From Piper betle (taxonomy: Eukaryota; Streptophyta; Magnoliopsida; Piperales; Piperaceae): a DNA stretch of 64,000 nt. The position numbers were made by a program, and so were the translations under genes. Of the stretch, positions 49,206 through 62,043 are shown one piece after another (position 1 is the first letter of the stretch; each line of letters starts with the position of its first letter). Location: assembly GCA_033002965.1 (NCBI GenBank), contig JAURVB010000825.1, forward strand, positions 1 through 64,000, in the 5' to 3' direction. Under the pieces are notes generated by a model that saw nothing but the letters and a program-made list of their open reading frames with translations, had not been told where the DNA came from and did not search any database.

Positions 49206-52039
49206 ATGTGTAACATAACGATTCCAGTTCACCTGAGAACCAGATCATAATTGTTGTATTTGAGTCGAGTCATGTCTAAATCAATTAATTTGTAAGACTC
49301 GAACGAGAAACAGTCCGATGTAACTCTCCTTGACATCTCGGGAAAGGAAGACACCACTAATGTGCAACCAACACTCAATAGCAAAGAATGAATGGATATG
49401 CATGGAACAACCTAATAAAGAGTTACATGCAATGACATGACATGAAATGACTCAACACACAACGAGGACAAAAATATAGATAAATAAAGCAAGAGGGTAC
49501 GTATATCAAACAACTACTAAAACTAAAATCTTAGTGTCTCATTAGGAGACTTGATATCATGCCTGATCTGTTACTATAAAAGTTGTTTAGAGTATACATC
49601 ATGATACATCACATAAAATACGCAAAGGCACGCATCAAACCAAGACAAAAGCATGAAAGGAAACAATGACACACTGAGCACTAGTGTGTGTAGCATCTAT
49701 TTGTTCTTCCACCAAAGCCGACCCAATACACATGAACACAAGACCTACATATATAATAGGAAAAACATTAGTAACAAGTATCACTCACTCGGAAAATAAC
49801 TAGTATAAACTAGCAAGTAGAATCTGATTTCCTCGATGAAGGAAAATCATATATATTCTCTATGGGAACACTCAAAAGGGTATCTATTGAGGAGCCATCA
49901 AACTGCACACTCGATAGCATCCCGAATTGAGCTGGTGATATGCCACTCTCGACAAATGTCTCTCATGGTAATAACTGGTCCCACTCTTAGAAAAAAATAC
50001 ATATCCTAAGCCCTATCTAAACCTCTATATAACGCCTGGCTAAGAGCACAAATACCGAGTACTCTTAGGCAGTCTGCCTTTAGTACCCTATGATACCACA
50101 AGTCTAGACATGCGCTGTAATAAATAGCACCTGTCTACTTCACGCTTCCCCAGGTGTGAGGAAGCTCAAGACCTAGAGATATTAGGATCCCTCGGGAATG
50201 GAACAACCATCTTACTAATCTAGAGCCCGTTGTGACCTATGCATGTGCTCGCTCATGGTATACACAAGGTAAATTCCACCAATTCTCGGCTCACTGAAAT
50301 TCAATGAAACTATATATTAGGATGGAAAAGGAATCATATAAGTAGACCTGAAGGCAACGTGAGGTGGAGTTAAGTTCAAAAATAACACAATGGTTCTTGT
50401 AAAACTCGTGACCAGAGTTAGAGTTTTACATTAACGAACCAATCGGTTCAACCGTCGGTTTGAGTCAGGTCAATTTCATGAACCGTGTGCTACGTCGAGC
50501 CCAGCTGTGAGTTATTAGCGATGAGGGTCAAGTGTACCTAAGTATATGATGATAACGTCAAGAAGATGATGAGAAACGAGTTTTCAGAGTATATGACAAT
50601 ATACAGTTCTTTTTTTATTTGATCGTAGAATTATTTTTAGGCCGAATAACGCATTAGGATGCATTATAGAGTAGATAGGGTGCGTTATTAATTATCGAAC
50701 ATGTCATTGTTATATAGTGTGTATTATATTTTATGAGATTTTTCCTATTTTTTGGATTTTTTTAGGATTTATTACGAGCTAGTTATTATTTTTGTCGCGA
50801 GTCAGAATCGTGTCAAGTTTTATTTAGGAGATTGCCCATGAGACCTTGTTGATGACCTTTCGGCCCTGCACCTCCACCAATCAACATCGTTGAGCCCAAC
50901 CGTGTCATAGCCGTGCCGCCCCGAGCATCCTTGGCCGCCGCCCAGTCTCCACGGCGCCCCGACACCGCGAGATCGCGCCGCCCATCCCAAAGTTGATTCA
51001 CCACTGTCTGTGCTGCGACGCCTCCCCCTTCGAAGCCTAACCATTTCACCCATATCTAGCGCCGCCGCCGGGGTCGGCCAAGGGCCAATCGGACGACCAA
51101 CCGACCCCGGCTGACTTGTCGCTGCTGCCGTCGGTCATCGCCGCCATTGTTGTCCTTACCACCAACACCTTTGGGTCAAGCTCGCCAAACCAGTGCCGAC
51201 CTATAGCTCCGATTGATTCAATAGAAAAGTTGTAGGAAAATAGTTAGAAAGTCGTTGAAAAACTGCCGGAAAACCTCTGAAAATCTTCAAAAAACTGAAA
51301 TTCACTTGATCTTCTGCCATATTTATACAGTCAAACCTGATCGAATTTCGGACGCTGTTGGGCGCTGAATTCGAGTCTTGAGCATTGTGATGAAACCGTT
51401 GCTGTTGCCAATTACTGACGACGCGAGGTATATTTGACTCCGACTTAATTAATGAAAGGTGATAATTATTAGCACAACATGCTAGGATTGATGAATTGTT
51501 GTGTTAAATATTTTTATTGTAAATAAAAATATGAATTGCTTAATTGAAGTGTATCAAAGCGAATGCTAAGGAACTAATTAGGTAAATTAAGTAAGTATCA
51601 TAATCTAATTCATTGTAGAATGGAAAATTTTATATGGATTGATGTATGATTGATGTATGATTGATGTGAGTGTGTATTGATATATGCGTGTGTTATAGGA
51701 TGTGTGAATGCATCATAAGTGGGCGTTAGCTTTCAGTTTGATGTGTAGGTACAGAGTAGGAGCTCGTTACCTAGGCACGTGGACATGATTGGCACTTCTA
51801 CGAGGTCCATTTATGACTTGCTTCTGGTTTGACTTCTTTACACTATAGTGTTTTGTTTTAGGATGTAAGCGGACGTGTTGAGTGGTGGATTTATTATATC
51901 CCATTCCACACGGGCCATCTAGTCGTATGAAATTTCTGGATTAATAACTGTTGAGGATGAGATTCATCGAGTTTGTTTTTGAAAACTCAGATTCAGATCA
52001 TGATGCCTTCGGGCCTATTATATAAATCCCTACCCAGGG

Positions 52040-53367
52040 TGTAACGACCCACCATTTTTCACAACATTGTGGGCCTAGCTGGCCAGGTGTTACTCACAAT
52101 TAAGCAAATATGTCTAACATTTTTATTTAACAAAAACATATATAAAGATCCCACAGTCTTAGACCGTTTCCCAGTAGCGACACTTATTTCTCAAATAAAT
52201 AATAAAGGAGTCCTCAAATTTATTTTGCTCCATGCCCTGGTTGTCAATCACCTACTTTCGTATCTGCACACCTGCGGAGGCAATTCTGCGTTAGTGATTA
52301 CAACACTAAGTAGTATAATAGATAAAATAAATCAAGTAAATTCCACTATTTCCTTATGTTTATTTTAATATGCGGTGGAGCGATTCCGCTATACTCCAAA
52401 ACAATGCGGAGGAGGTATCTGCTGTGATCCGCACACCCCAGCCATAGCCCTTTTGTGGGGAGGCTACCACTACCGTCTCCAGTGCCAGTGCCTCGCACAC
52501 CCCGGCCGTAGCCTTTTTGTGGGGAAGCTATCACTGCACTCAGGTGATTGCTATGCCCCGTTTATGGGGAATTAGTTCATGTAATTAGTTCATGTTAGTC
52601 TTCATTTCTTATTAAATTTTCAGCAATTCTAATGATAATTAATTATTAATTATCATTATCCAAATCCCCATTATCTAATTGATAATTTAATTATTAACAT
52701 GTCCATTTACAAAACAACTAAGCAATCGACAAGAACCCCATGCATAAGACGCTGGAGATCTAGCAACTTGGCAGGGCATCTTCAACAAACCTTGCATGCA
52801 AGAATCCTAATGGAAACAAATAAGATGAGGGATGAAATACTCACACAGTAATGGGGAGGTCGCCTGGGATGGAGATGAGGGATGAAATACTCCCTCCTCC
52901 TGCATATATATACACTTCAACCATTCCCTCCATTAAATTCTCATACCCCATCATCCATTGGTATTTCCTAGGTTCAACGAGCCCCTTCATTAAATTCTCA
53001 CACCCCATCATCCATTGGTATTTCCTAGGTTCAACGACCCCTTCATTAAATTCTCACACCCCATCATCCATTCATGAATACCATTCCCTCCATTAAATTC
53101 TCATACCCCATCATCCATTGGTATTTCCTAGGTTCAACGAGCCCCTTCATTAAATTCTCACACCCCATCATCCATTGGTATTTCCTAGGTTCAACGACCC
53201 CTTAATTAAATTCTCACACCCCATCATCCATTCATGAATAGGTATTTTCTAGGTGACCTTAAGTCGAACCATGACCGGTCGACTTGATAACCAACCATAT
53301 CGGTTCATCCATATTTATTTCATAATATTTAGGTTCGAGTCTTGTAATAAAAATCATGGTTTTTACA
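52040..53367 (+). mobile_element. Solo LTR of family 2 nested in copy C; duplication CAGGG
   Basis: Begins TGTAACGACCCACC at 52,040, ends GGTTTTTACA at 53,367 (1,328 bp), and is flanked by CAGGG on both sides (52,035-52,039; 53,368-53,372). The flanking sequence, rejoined, matches the unoccupied site in copy D near 60,945. TGTAACGACCC is a common opening of plant Ty3/gypsy LTRs. A TATATATACAC stretch at about 52,903 may be its promoter. No genes inside. Confidence 0.9.
52921..53240 (+). repeat. Two-level tandem repeat inside the family 2 LTR
   Basis: Two nearly identical 160-bp units (52,921-53,080; 53,081-53,240). Each contains three sub-units of about 61, 56 and 43 bp built on CATTAAATTCTCAyACCCC, ATCATCCATTGGTATTTCC and TAGGTTCAACGA; the third is cut short and ends ATTCATGAATA. 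The sub-units must have duplicated first, and then the triplet as a block. Confidence 0.92.
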
Positions 53368-55004
53368 CAGGGCTATGTACATGTAGTTTTTCGAGTTTTC
53401 AGTCAGAGGTGGGATGAGGGAACATTGACGAGGGCATCTTGAAATAGGACCTGTGCTCGTCAAAGTGGGCTCTAGAATTAGTGAGCGTTTGTTCCACTCC
53501 TGATAACTCCACCTTTGAGTTCCTTAAATCTGGAGAAGTGTGGAGGTTTACGAGCACTACCATGCAACACATGTCTAGACTTGTGGTTTCCAAGGGTACT
53601 GAAGGAGCATCTATGAGAGTACTTGACCTTTGTACTCTGGGCTAGGAGTGATACGGTGGATATAGAGGGCTGAAAGAACATAAATTGATTTTCCCGCTTA
53701 AGGGATAGTTTAAAGTAGCCAATGAATGAGATGAGATAGAAAGGGGACGCCGTCACACGAGGTTGACGACTCCTACTTATTGCCCTTATAAGAGTTTCTT
53801 GTGTCAATTTGTTATTAGTTATTTTTGGACCGGTAATGCTCATTACTAAAGTCTTTTTATTATCTATGTAGGTGAGAACTATGAGGAATGAGTGCTGTTG
53901 GGACTCTGGAGGAGTAGCACTGAAATTACACACACATGTACCTGCGAGTGTAATTGATGATGATGATGAGTGTTGAATTGTTTGAATGATGAAATTTGAT
54001 TGCCATTCTGTGAATCAATATAAATATTTTGCATGTGAATGAAATTGAGAATGGAAATAAACAAGGTGAGCCATGGAGTTTAGACTCGGCTCCGATGCTA
54101 AAGAAAGTAATGATAACTAGAATGTGAAGGAAATGTCGTGTTGTGAGTGTATTTTATATTTTTATTAATATAAATGTATACTATTTGCTGTTGATAGGGT
54201 GATCCCTATTGCACTTTAAGGGGAGTTTCTGTCTGTTTCGTTTTAAAAATAGATATTTTCTCTAAACTTTTCAGTTGTTTGGTTTGTTTTATAATTGATT
54301 GCATATCATAGCATGCACCTAGAACAACGTTAGAACCCAAACATCCCATTCATGCTTTGCATGTTGCATCACTATCTTGAGACGCCAAGGGTAGATTCGG
54401 GTTGGCTTAACCAAATCAAGTAGATTAGCAAATGGTTTAGTCACCAGTAACATTTTTGGGTTGGTTCAATGGTGAACTGAAATGAGGTGTTACAGTTCTT
54501 ATCTTCAAGGGTTATTAATTATGGAAGTAAAACACATCTAGATGGCATGTGTTAAGTGTGGTCTGAAAAAATAGTCACATAATATGTCCTACGATTTGGA
54601 AATCAAACAACAATAGAGTAAACCTGTAAATTAGAGAAGAGTCCTAACAAGCTTGAGGTCCAAGCTCTAAGCATATTGGCACTTCTATAGCGAGCTTAGA
54701 CTCTGGAACCGAAAATGGCAGAATATGGGCTGAAAACTGCTGAAAAGGACTGTCAAGTCAACTGGGCTAAACCGAACAAAGTTGGGCCGAGTTGACTCGG
54801 TCTAGGTCAATTGGTTGGGTTGAACTAAATGGTACGGTTACCGGATGTGGACAAGCAAACACAGACGCAAACAAGCATACAGGCAGCTCAACAAGACGGA
54901 CATGGGTATGTCACCAAACAGACCAGCGATGCCCTTTGCCAATAAACAACAATATCAGTGAAGCAGGGGTCGTTGCTAGTCGCGATCGACGACAGAGGAG
55001 ATGG

Positions 55005-55590
55005 GGAGGGTGATGGAGGCAGCGATTGACAGAGTTTGGCCTACAAATGGACGGAAAACAGCCAGAAATTGGGGAAAATACTGCCAGGAATGGTGATGTT
55101 ACCAGCGGCAATCTCGAAAAAGGCGAGGGTCGGGGGCGGTCTAAAAGCCTCAGCCTCAGCAAGGTCAAGCTGCAAGGGTGGTTTGCCTCACTAGCATTGG
55201 ATAAGAGCATGAAAGGCGGCGGCAGCTGTGGGGATCGACGATCAAAATGCCATTTTTGGCTGTGACTGCGATGGTGTCAATGCTGGTGGAAGGTCCTGGC
55301 TGGTAAATGGAGGTAGCAATCGACAGAGTTTGGCCTGCAAATGGACAGAAAGCAGCCAGAAATTGGGAAAATGCCACCGCGAATGGTGACATCACCAATG
55401 GCGATCTCGATAATGGCAAGGGTTGAGGGTGATCTCAAAGCCCCGACCTCAACGAGGTGAAGCCACCGGGGTGGTTTGCCTCACTAGCATCATAAAAGAG
55501 CACGAAAGGTTGCGGTGTCAGTGGTAATCAACAATCAAAGCGCTGTTTTTAGTAGTGATTGCGATGGTGCTGGCGCTGGTGGAGGGTCTT
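55005..55590 (-). repeat. 294-bp tandem duplication within copy B
   Basis: The words AGAGTTTGGCCT, GCAGCCAGAAATTGGG (variant first copy), GTGGTTTGCCTCACTAGCAT and GACTGCGATGGTG-like strings occur twice at a spacing of 294 bases (e.g. 55,031 and 55,325). The copies have diverged by many substitutions. The GC content is higher than in the surrounding DNA. No coding function is supported. Confidence 0.8.
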
Positions 55591-56379
55591 GGTCGATAGC
55601 TGGTCGCAGAGTGGCCATGATGGTGCTGGTCCAGTGTTTGGAGGCTGGCTGGAGTCTCGTTGGTGGTGGTCTAAAGTGCTGCCTGTGCTAGGGGTAGAAA
55701 AACTTCGAAATGTGGGAGAAATTTCTAAAAAATAACTAGGTGAAAGCTAGGACTGATGTGGCCGAACGAGATTTTACCATGTGGGTAGGAGGTTTGAATG
55801 CCCAACAACTTGTAGGCCTAGTGTGGTCCACCTATAGTATATACATGATATATATGGTTGAAAAGCTCCAATCAATGGCGTCAAAAGTCGAAACTAACTT
55901 GAAGCCTAACAATGACTCTATGGACGAAAATCGGGGTAATAAATTTAAATAGACCTCAAAACCATGAACTCAATGGGACAAAGATCTGAGAGTCAAATTA
56001 AAGAGGACCTAGAGGGACAATCCAATACTCCAAAATCCCTAAGATGCATGTAAATATGATACCCTTAGAAAGTCCAAATGAATATTAAATACAACAACGA
56101 CCTAGATCTAACTGTAAAACCCCAAGCAAACACAAGCAAGAATTTGTGTACCTTGAGCATATGTTGATAACCCATGCTTTGCTGTAGCATAACCGAATCT
56201 GTCATCTGCATATAAGTTATACCCATTCTGTATAACATACTCATACGGTTATCTGTGCCCCATTCTCTTGGTTTTAAAGCCGAACTAACTCAAACTGACT
56301 CAAAACTAGCCCAAACCGGGCAAGGCAACAAGCTGGTAAAACTTTACCCGAAGCTGACACTATGTATTAAAGTTCAAAC

Positions 56380-56920
56380 TTCACTCCACACCAAAAAACG
56401 TAAGTAAACTTTGCTCCTCACTTTTCTCCACTTCACTTTTCTCCATTTTTTAAGATCAAAGAACATTTTTTGGAGTAAAGAAACAATAAAAAAATTAATC
56501 CATGCTCACTTTTAAATATTTTCAAATATAGAAAAAAATCTAAAATATTTCACCATCGCAAAAATTAGTATGGAGAAAGAGGGAAGAAAAGTCTTTTTTT
56601 TGTAGTGATAGTTTTTATAAAAAAATTTATTGATGCAAAATATTTGTATGATTTATGTAAAATTTTGATTTGAAATCAAATGCCCATTAAATAAGTACAA
56701 AAGCTTCTAAAAATTACATGTGAGTTCTCAATACTCTTGAATTTTTAGAATCATCTCCACTCCCTATAAAGCTAAGGCTTTTTGCTTGGTGGTTTTAATT
56801 TTGGTTCAGTCGTGACCCGGATCGAGGGTCTTACCTGACCATTTTGTCACATATTTATGTATGGTATCTAGGTATGTATGAGTTGCTTGGCCTTATCTTC
56901 CTTCAGCGTTCAGTATGCCT
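56380..56920. other. AT-rich spacer, nothing recognised
   Basis: Runs of A and T and a CACTTTTCTCCACTTCACTTTTCTCC near-duplicate at about 56,420. No gene. Confidence 0.4.
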
Positions 56921-57191
56921 GTTTGGATGTGCATCACACCCAATTTTTTAATTTTGGTCCAATTTAATCGTGTATAGTTAGATGTTAGGACGGTGTCCCT
57001 CGCATGTCTTTTGTGTGCTTGCTATGTGTTTGATAACCTTTCGAACCATCTTAACCACTTTTGGGACCTGTAGTGCAATATCCGAGGTGGACCTGATTGC
57101 TTTACGGTAAAAACCCTAAGTTTTTAGGTTTTGAGATAACCCAACCCATACCATTTTAGCTAACCCAACCTGTAGATTCTTATCTATCCAA

Positions 57192-57358
57192 CCCATACCT
57201 CTATTGGTATGGCACCCATAGCTCTATAGGTAGGCACCCATACCTCTATAGGTATGACACCCACACCTCTATAACATCACCAAGCCAACTCATACCTCTA
57301 TAGGTATGGCACCTATACCTTTATAGGTATGACACCCATACCTATGACATCACCAAAC
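57192..57358 (+). repeat. Tandem near-palindromic 23-bp motif
   Basis: Seven imperfect copies of a 23-base motif with core CATACCTCTATAGGTATG, which is almost self-complementary. Two copies end instead in an ACATCACCAA word. A TATAAAA box lies 16 bases further on (57,374). The setting, with TCACACCCAATTTTTT at 56,934 and a TATA box, suggests the promoter-proximal part of another LTR; its ends were not found. Confidence 0.75.
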
Positions 57359-58699
57359 CAACCACCATTTTTCTATAAAATCCACCCTTTCCCTTACATT
57401 TTCACCATTTTTCCTTCCCTCTTCACCTCCAACCACTTTCTTCTACTCTACTTGGCCTTCTTCTTCCTTCTTGGAGCTCCAAGAAACCCCTCCACGTTCC
57501 TAGTATCCTTGGGTGGTAGGCTTTGAGGTTGGATGCCTCAAAAGACCTCTCCTTGGTCTTCACTCGTTAGCATAAGGTTTGGGTTGCCACTGTTTCTCAT
57601 TGTTTGATGTTTATTGCTTGTATGATTCCATGAATTTATTTTTATAACATTTTTATCATGCATATATGAATGTTAGTAGAAGTTTAAGTACACATTCATC
57701 TTATTTGGACATGTAAATAAATATATATGATTTTTACAATGCATGTAGGTCATTGATATGCAATATATGTAGGGTATTGTGAATGCAGCGCATTTTTAAA
57801 AATTGTGGCACATTGGTTCTAAGCCAAATGGGTACTGTGGCGGGTTATATATGGAAGATGTGAGGGTGTAAGCGATATATGAATGTTTATATGTTTGTAA
57901 GATGCTTTTTTGTAGGCAATTATGGTATGATATGTGGCTGCAACAGCCTGCTATATGATTTTGAAAGTTTTTACAACTTTTTTGTGTGGATACCTATTTG
58001 CCAGAAATAATATATTACTAGTCTCTACAGGAGCAATAATCAATTTTTTGATTGCTGACATTTTTCTCTAATATATGTAGGTGTTTAGTCTTGTTGACCA
58101 GTGTAGGCAGATGGATCAGATGGCTCATGGAGGGGGATTTTGTGTTGTATTTGTGTTAATTACCGAGTTGATATGAAATTGAGATGTAGCATGTTATTGG
58201 AATAAGCCCTGAAGTTGTATGAACTTGTATGTTTTGGGATAAGTCAATTGATTGTTGTTGTCCACGTGTGCTTTATATATCATTACATTATCATTGTGGT
58301 GCGGACACACTTTGGGGTACTCTAGCTATCTTTTGCAAGGTATAAGCCTCAAAGTGCTAGAACATGATGAGGAGCTTACTAAGTATGTGAAACATATTTG
58401 TTGTAGCTGTATAAGTGTGTGATAAAGAAACGCGGTTAGGAGGAGCATACGGTTCATAATGCTTGAAGACCCATGTGAAGTCCGAGTGTTAGGGTTTGAT
58501 GCCCTAACATCCGATGATGCTGTGTTTAATCATTTTATTTTCTTACACATGTCGGGTATGTGGAATAGGTAACCATGACCCTTGTTCAAATTCTCTGCAT
58601 TTATCTACATGTAAGAAATTAAGAAATGCAACGAATCATTTGAACTAAGCAGTAAGAAAAGGTTCATGTCACAACATGCAACCTCAAAACTGTAGCTGG

Positions 58700-58974
58700 G
58701 GTGTGCCTCTTCTACAGTTGAGAGTGAACATCAGCATTTTTAAAATCACCACTCATGGTTGCAGGGGATGATCCTTAAGTTTAAGAGCCTCTCTATGCTA
58801 GTATAAATCAGCATGTATATGTGATGAAATCCTGTAAGGTTACTCATCGTAAGCCTCCTCAAGGGTTGAGATCCGCTTCCACAAAGTTGTATGAGAGTAG
58901 TCCAACAAATAATTTTCCAAATTATAATATTGCACTTCGCCCCACCCTTGGACAGATAAAAATGGGGTGTTACA
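58700..58974 (-). mobile_element. LTR start of a third gypsy-like family, incomplete
   Basis: Minus-strand TGTAACACCCCATTTTTATC starts at 58,974. This opening is characteristic of plant Ty3/gypsy LTRs. The other terminus could not be found, so the extent to 58,700 is only a guess, and the next bases (CTCCC) have no matching partner. No coding sequence. Confidence 0.35.
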
Positions 58975-59176
58975 CTCCCAAATTAGGCTTACCTTTTTAC
59001 ACATGTCATGAGATGCCCAATAATATTCAGATTAAGCTTAGAAATTCATGCACGTATATATAGTTAATGTCATGAAATTAAATTCTAGTACTAGTGTAGT
59101 GTGATAGATATAATAATTGTGCAATGTACTTAATAGTTTTTCAATTTATTTTTTTGTAAAATCGGCCCAAATGCAA

Positions 59177-62038
59177 TGTAAAACCCCAGCTTTGGATTAG
59201 GGTTTTACCCGTTTGTTGCCTTACCTGGTTCAGGCCAATTTTGTGCCAATTCCACTTTCAAACCATGAGTATGGCCTAAATGGTCATGTGAGCATGTTAT
59301 AAAGGTTGGGTATGTCCGACATACATATTATAGCTTCAGTTATACTATAGTAGAGCAAGAGTTACCAACGTATATTCGAAATATAAGAGTTCTTGCTTGT
59401 GTTTGCTCAAGGTATTAGGACAAGATCTAGCCTATTGTAGCTTTTAGTAAGGAGTATCTCTTTTGCATGTACTAGAGGGATTTTGTAGTATTGAACTGCC
59501 CATGTGAGCCCAGTTTGATTTGAATCTCAAATCATCACAAGTTGAGGGTAGGGGGATGCTTACCTAACTTCATTGCCTCAATTTCCGATTTGCGCTACCC
59601 TCTTGCCTATACCTATGTCCATCAAGTGCACCCAACCCAGTGGCTTAACTCAAACTGAGTTCACTCGGTTTCACTTAGTCCAACTCTGCCCAATTGACTA
59701 ACTTTTTTAAGCTATTTTTCCCTGTTTTCGTCTATTTTTCTACCATTTTCAGTAATTCGAGATCCTCTACATTAATTTAGATGCATATTCACTATTTGAC
59801 ACATTTCGATATCATGAATGCCTTTATTTAATTATTAATTAATTAATTACTTAATTCATTATTTGATTTATCTCTTGTTACTTATTAATTCATTGTATAT
59901 AATGCACGTTTATATGATTACTTATCATTATTGATGATGTATTTATTTGTTAATATTATTCTTGTTCATTTTTATCTTATTTATTTTAATTAATTAGTTA
60001 GTTATTATTTATTTTCTCATTCATGTTCTTATTTATTTATGTTTAGTCGTATATTCATATATTTGATATTTATATTAGTATTGTTCATGATTAATTGTTA
60101 TTAATTATTTATTCATTTAGTAAGTTAATTATTTATGCCTTTAATTAAATATTTATTTATTTATGAATTTATTAATTTATTTACCTACTTGCTTGTGTAG
60201 GTGTTGATATTTACTTGCGTTTAGTTTTATATTTATATAGTATTATTCATATTCATATTATTATTCATTATTAATATATTATTTATTTTTATGCATTTAT
60301 GATTAATCTATTGCTTCATGAGTTTATATATATAATTATTCATTAACTAATTGTTTTTTAAATTATTATTCATGATTTATTTATCTATATACTTTCATGC
60401 ATGATTAGCATGTTGTTGATTACTGTTTTTATGTTTATGCGTACAGCTATTATTTTTATTTATTATTCTTTTATTTATTTGACTTTATTTATTTATTTGT
60501 TTATTATTTTTCATGTTTCAATTTGTGTGCCAAGTGTTTATTTGTTGATTTATTTGGTGTTGTTGATTGTTTGAATATTGTTATTGATGACATGAGAACC
60601 CACCACGACTATGCATCATATAGAGTTGTCAGTCTTTTGTTGAGTAGTGGTTCCAATTTAGTTTCCGGAATCTGAGCTCTTCATAGATCTGTCGTCATGT
60701 TTGAAGCTTAGACTTTAGGCCCATTAGGGCTATTCTCAACTTTGTCGCTTTATTCTATTGTGGATTTGATTTTTAGATCATAGGACGTGTTAAGTGGTTA
60801 TTTTATTGAACCCTATTTAACACAAGCCATCTAGACACATTTTACTTCTGTTATTAATAAACCTTGAAGTAGAGATCCCTCGTGTTGTTTTCGAATTTAG
60901 CTCCACCTCATGTTTCCTTTGGGCCTACTTATATGATTCCTTTCTCAGACTTATGTATAGTTATTATTAACTTTTCAGTGAGTTGAGAGTTGGTGAACTT
61001 GACTTTGTATATGTTGTGAGCAAATACATATACAGGTCACAACGGGTTTTGGATTAGTGAGGGTTGTTTCATTCTGGAGAGATCCTGACATCTCTATGTC
61101 TTAAGCTTTCTCACACCGATGAGGCGTGGAGTAAACGGGTACTTTTTTGTATAACTCATGTCTAGGCCTGTAGTATCAAAGGGTACTAAAGGCTACCTTA
61201 TAATATTTGGCCTTTGTGCTCTGAGCCAAGTTTTATATAGGGGTTTGGAGAGGGCTTAGGATATGTGTTTTTCCCTAAAAATGAGACTAATTATTGCTGA
61301 GAGAAACATTTTTCGAGAGTGGCACAACACCAATAAATTTCGGGATGCTATCTACCATGCAGCTTGATGGCTCTTCAGTTGATATTCTTTGAGTGTTCTT
61401 ATGGAATTATAAATTGGTTTTACTTTCTCGTGGAAGTCAATTTCCACTTGCCAATTTTTTAAGCTATTTACTGGGTTGGTGATACTTGTTACTTATAGTT
61501 TTCCTATTATATATGTAAGTCTTGTATTCTTATGTGTTGGGTCACCCTTGGTGGAAGGATAAATAGTTACTCCACACACTTTTGCTCAGTGCACCATTTT
61601 TTGTGTGTGCTTTTGTCCGTGTTTGATGTGTGATTTCATGTATAATAGTTGATGTATTGTGATATACTCTAACTAACTTATGTATCAGTAGATAGTAGAT
61701 CGGACATAGTATCAAGTCTCTTGATGAGACAATTAGACTTCAGTTCTAATTGTTATTTTGAAGTATTTACTTATGTATATTGCCTATTTATATAGTTTGG
61801 TTCACATGTCTTGTCATTACATGTAGCTTTTTATTAAGTTGTTGCACGCATCCATTCATCTTTTCCTATTGAGTGTTGGCTGCGCATTTAGTAGTGTATT
61901 CCTCTTTCAAAATGCCAAAAGGGTTTCTTCAGTCTATTTCTTATTCGAGTTTTTCTGATTAATTGATTTAGAAATGACTTGACTTGATCGTAATCATTCT
62001 GATCTGGTTCTTAGGTGAACTGGATTCGGTGTGTTACA
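59177..62038 (+). mobile_element. Solo LTR of family 1 (copy D); duplication TGCAA
   Basis: Starts TGTAAAACCCCAGC at 59,177, ends GGTGTGTTACA at 62,038 (2,862 bp). TGCAA lies directly on both sides (59,172-59,176; 62,039-62,043), a perfect target duplication. It has no internal genes. It is the most complete copy and the reference for copies A-C. Its middle (about 59,810-60,530) is a very AT-rich tract dominated by TTATTTATT words. Class inferred as Ty3/gypsy from the 5-bp duplication, length and termini. Confidence 0.9.
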
Positions 62039-62043
62039 TGCAA

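Larger units (their letters stand above)
50398..54494 (+). mobile_element. Solo LTR of family 1 (copy C), nested in copy B; duplication GTTCT
   Basis: Starts TGTAAAACTCGTG at 50,398 and ends GAGGTGTTACA at 54,494. The five bases GTTCT occur immediately before (50,393-50,397) and after (54,495-54,499): a perfect target-site duplication. Internal blocks align with copy D (e.g. GACGTGTTGAGTGG, GGCCATCTAG near 51,865-51,912). It lacks internal retrotransposon genes, so it is a solo LTR of about 2.76 kb once the nested solo LTR at 52,040-53,367 is subtracted. Confidence 0.88.
49209..56366 (-). mobile_element. LTR of family 1 (copy B), interrupted by copy C
   Basis: On the minus strand it ends at 49,209 with GTTATGTTACA after CTGGTTCTCAGGTGAACTGG; copy D ends with GGTTCTTAGGTGAACTGG and GTGTTACA. 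Its left part (49,209-50,397) aligns with D from about 60,860 to 62,038, and its right part (54,500-56,366) with the earlier part of D; the junction is seamless once copy C is removed (CTACTTATATGATTCC, CCACCTCAyGTT, GCCATCTAGA are shared). Without the insertion it is about 3.06 kb. The 5' end near 56,366 is worn and no target duplication is recognisable. No coding sequence. The oldest layer of the nest. Confidence 0.75.

Noticed and set aside
49204..56371. A target duplication for LTR copy B
   Set aside because: The bases next to the two ends (GCATG and about TTAAA) do not match, so none can be claimed.
57192..57358. CRISPR-like array
   Set aside because: Repeats are adjacent without unique spacers, and the host is a plant.
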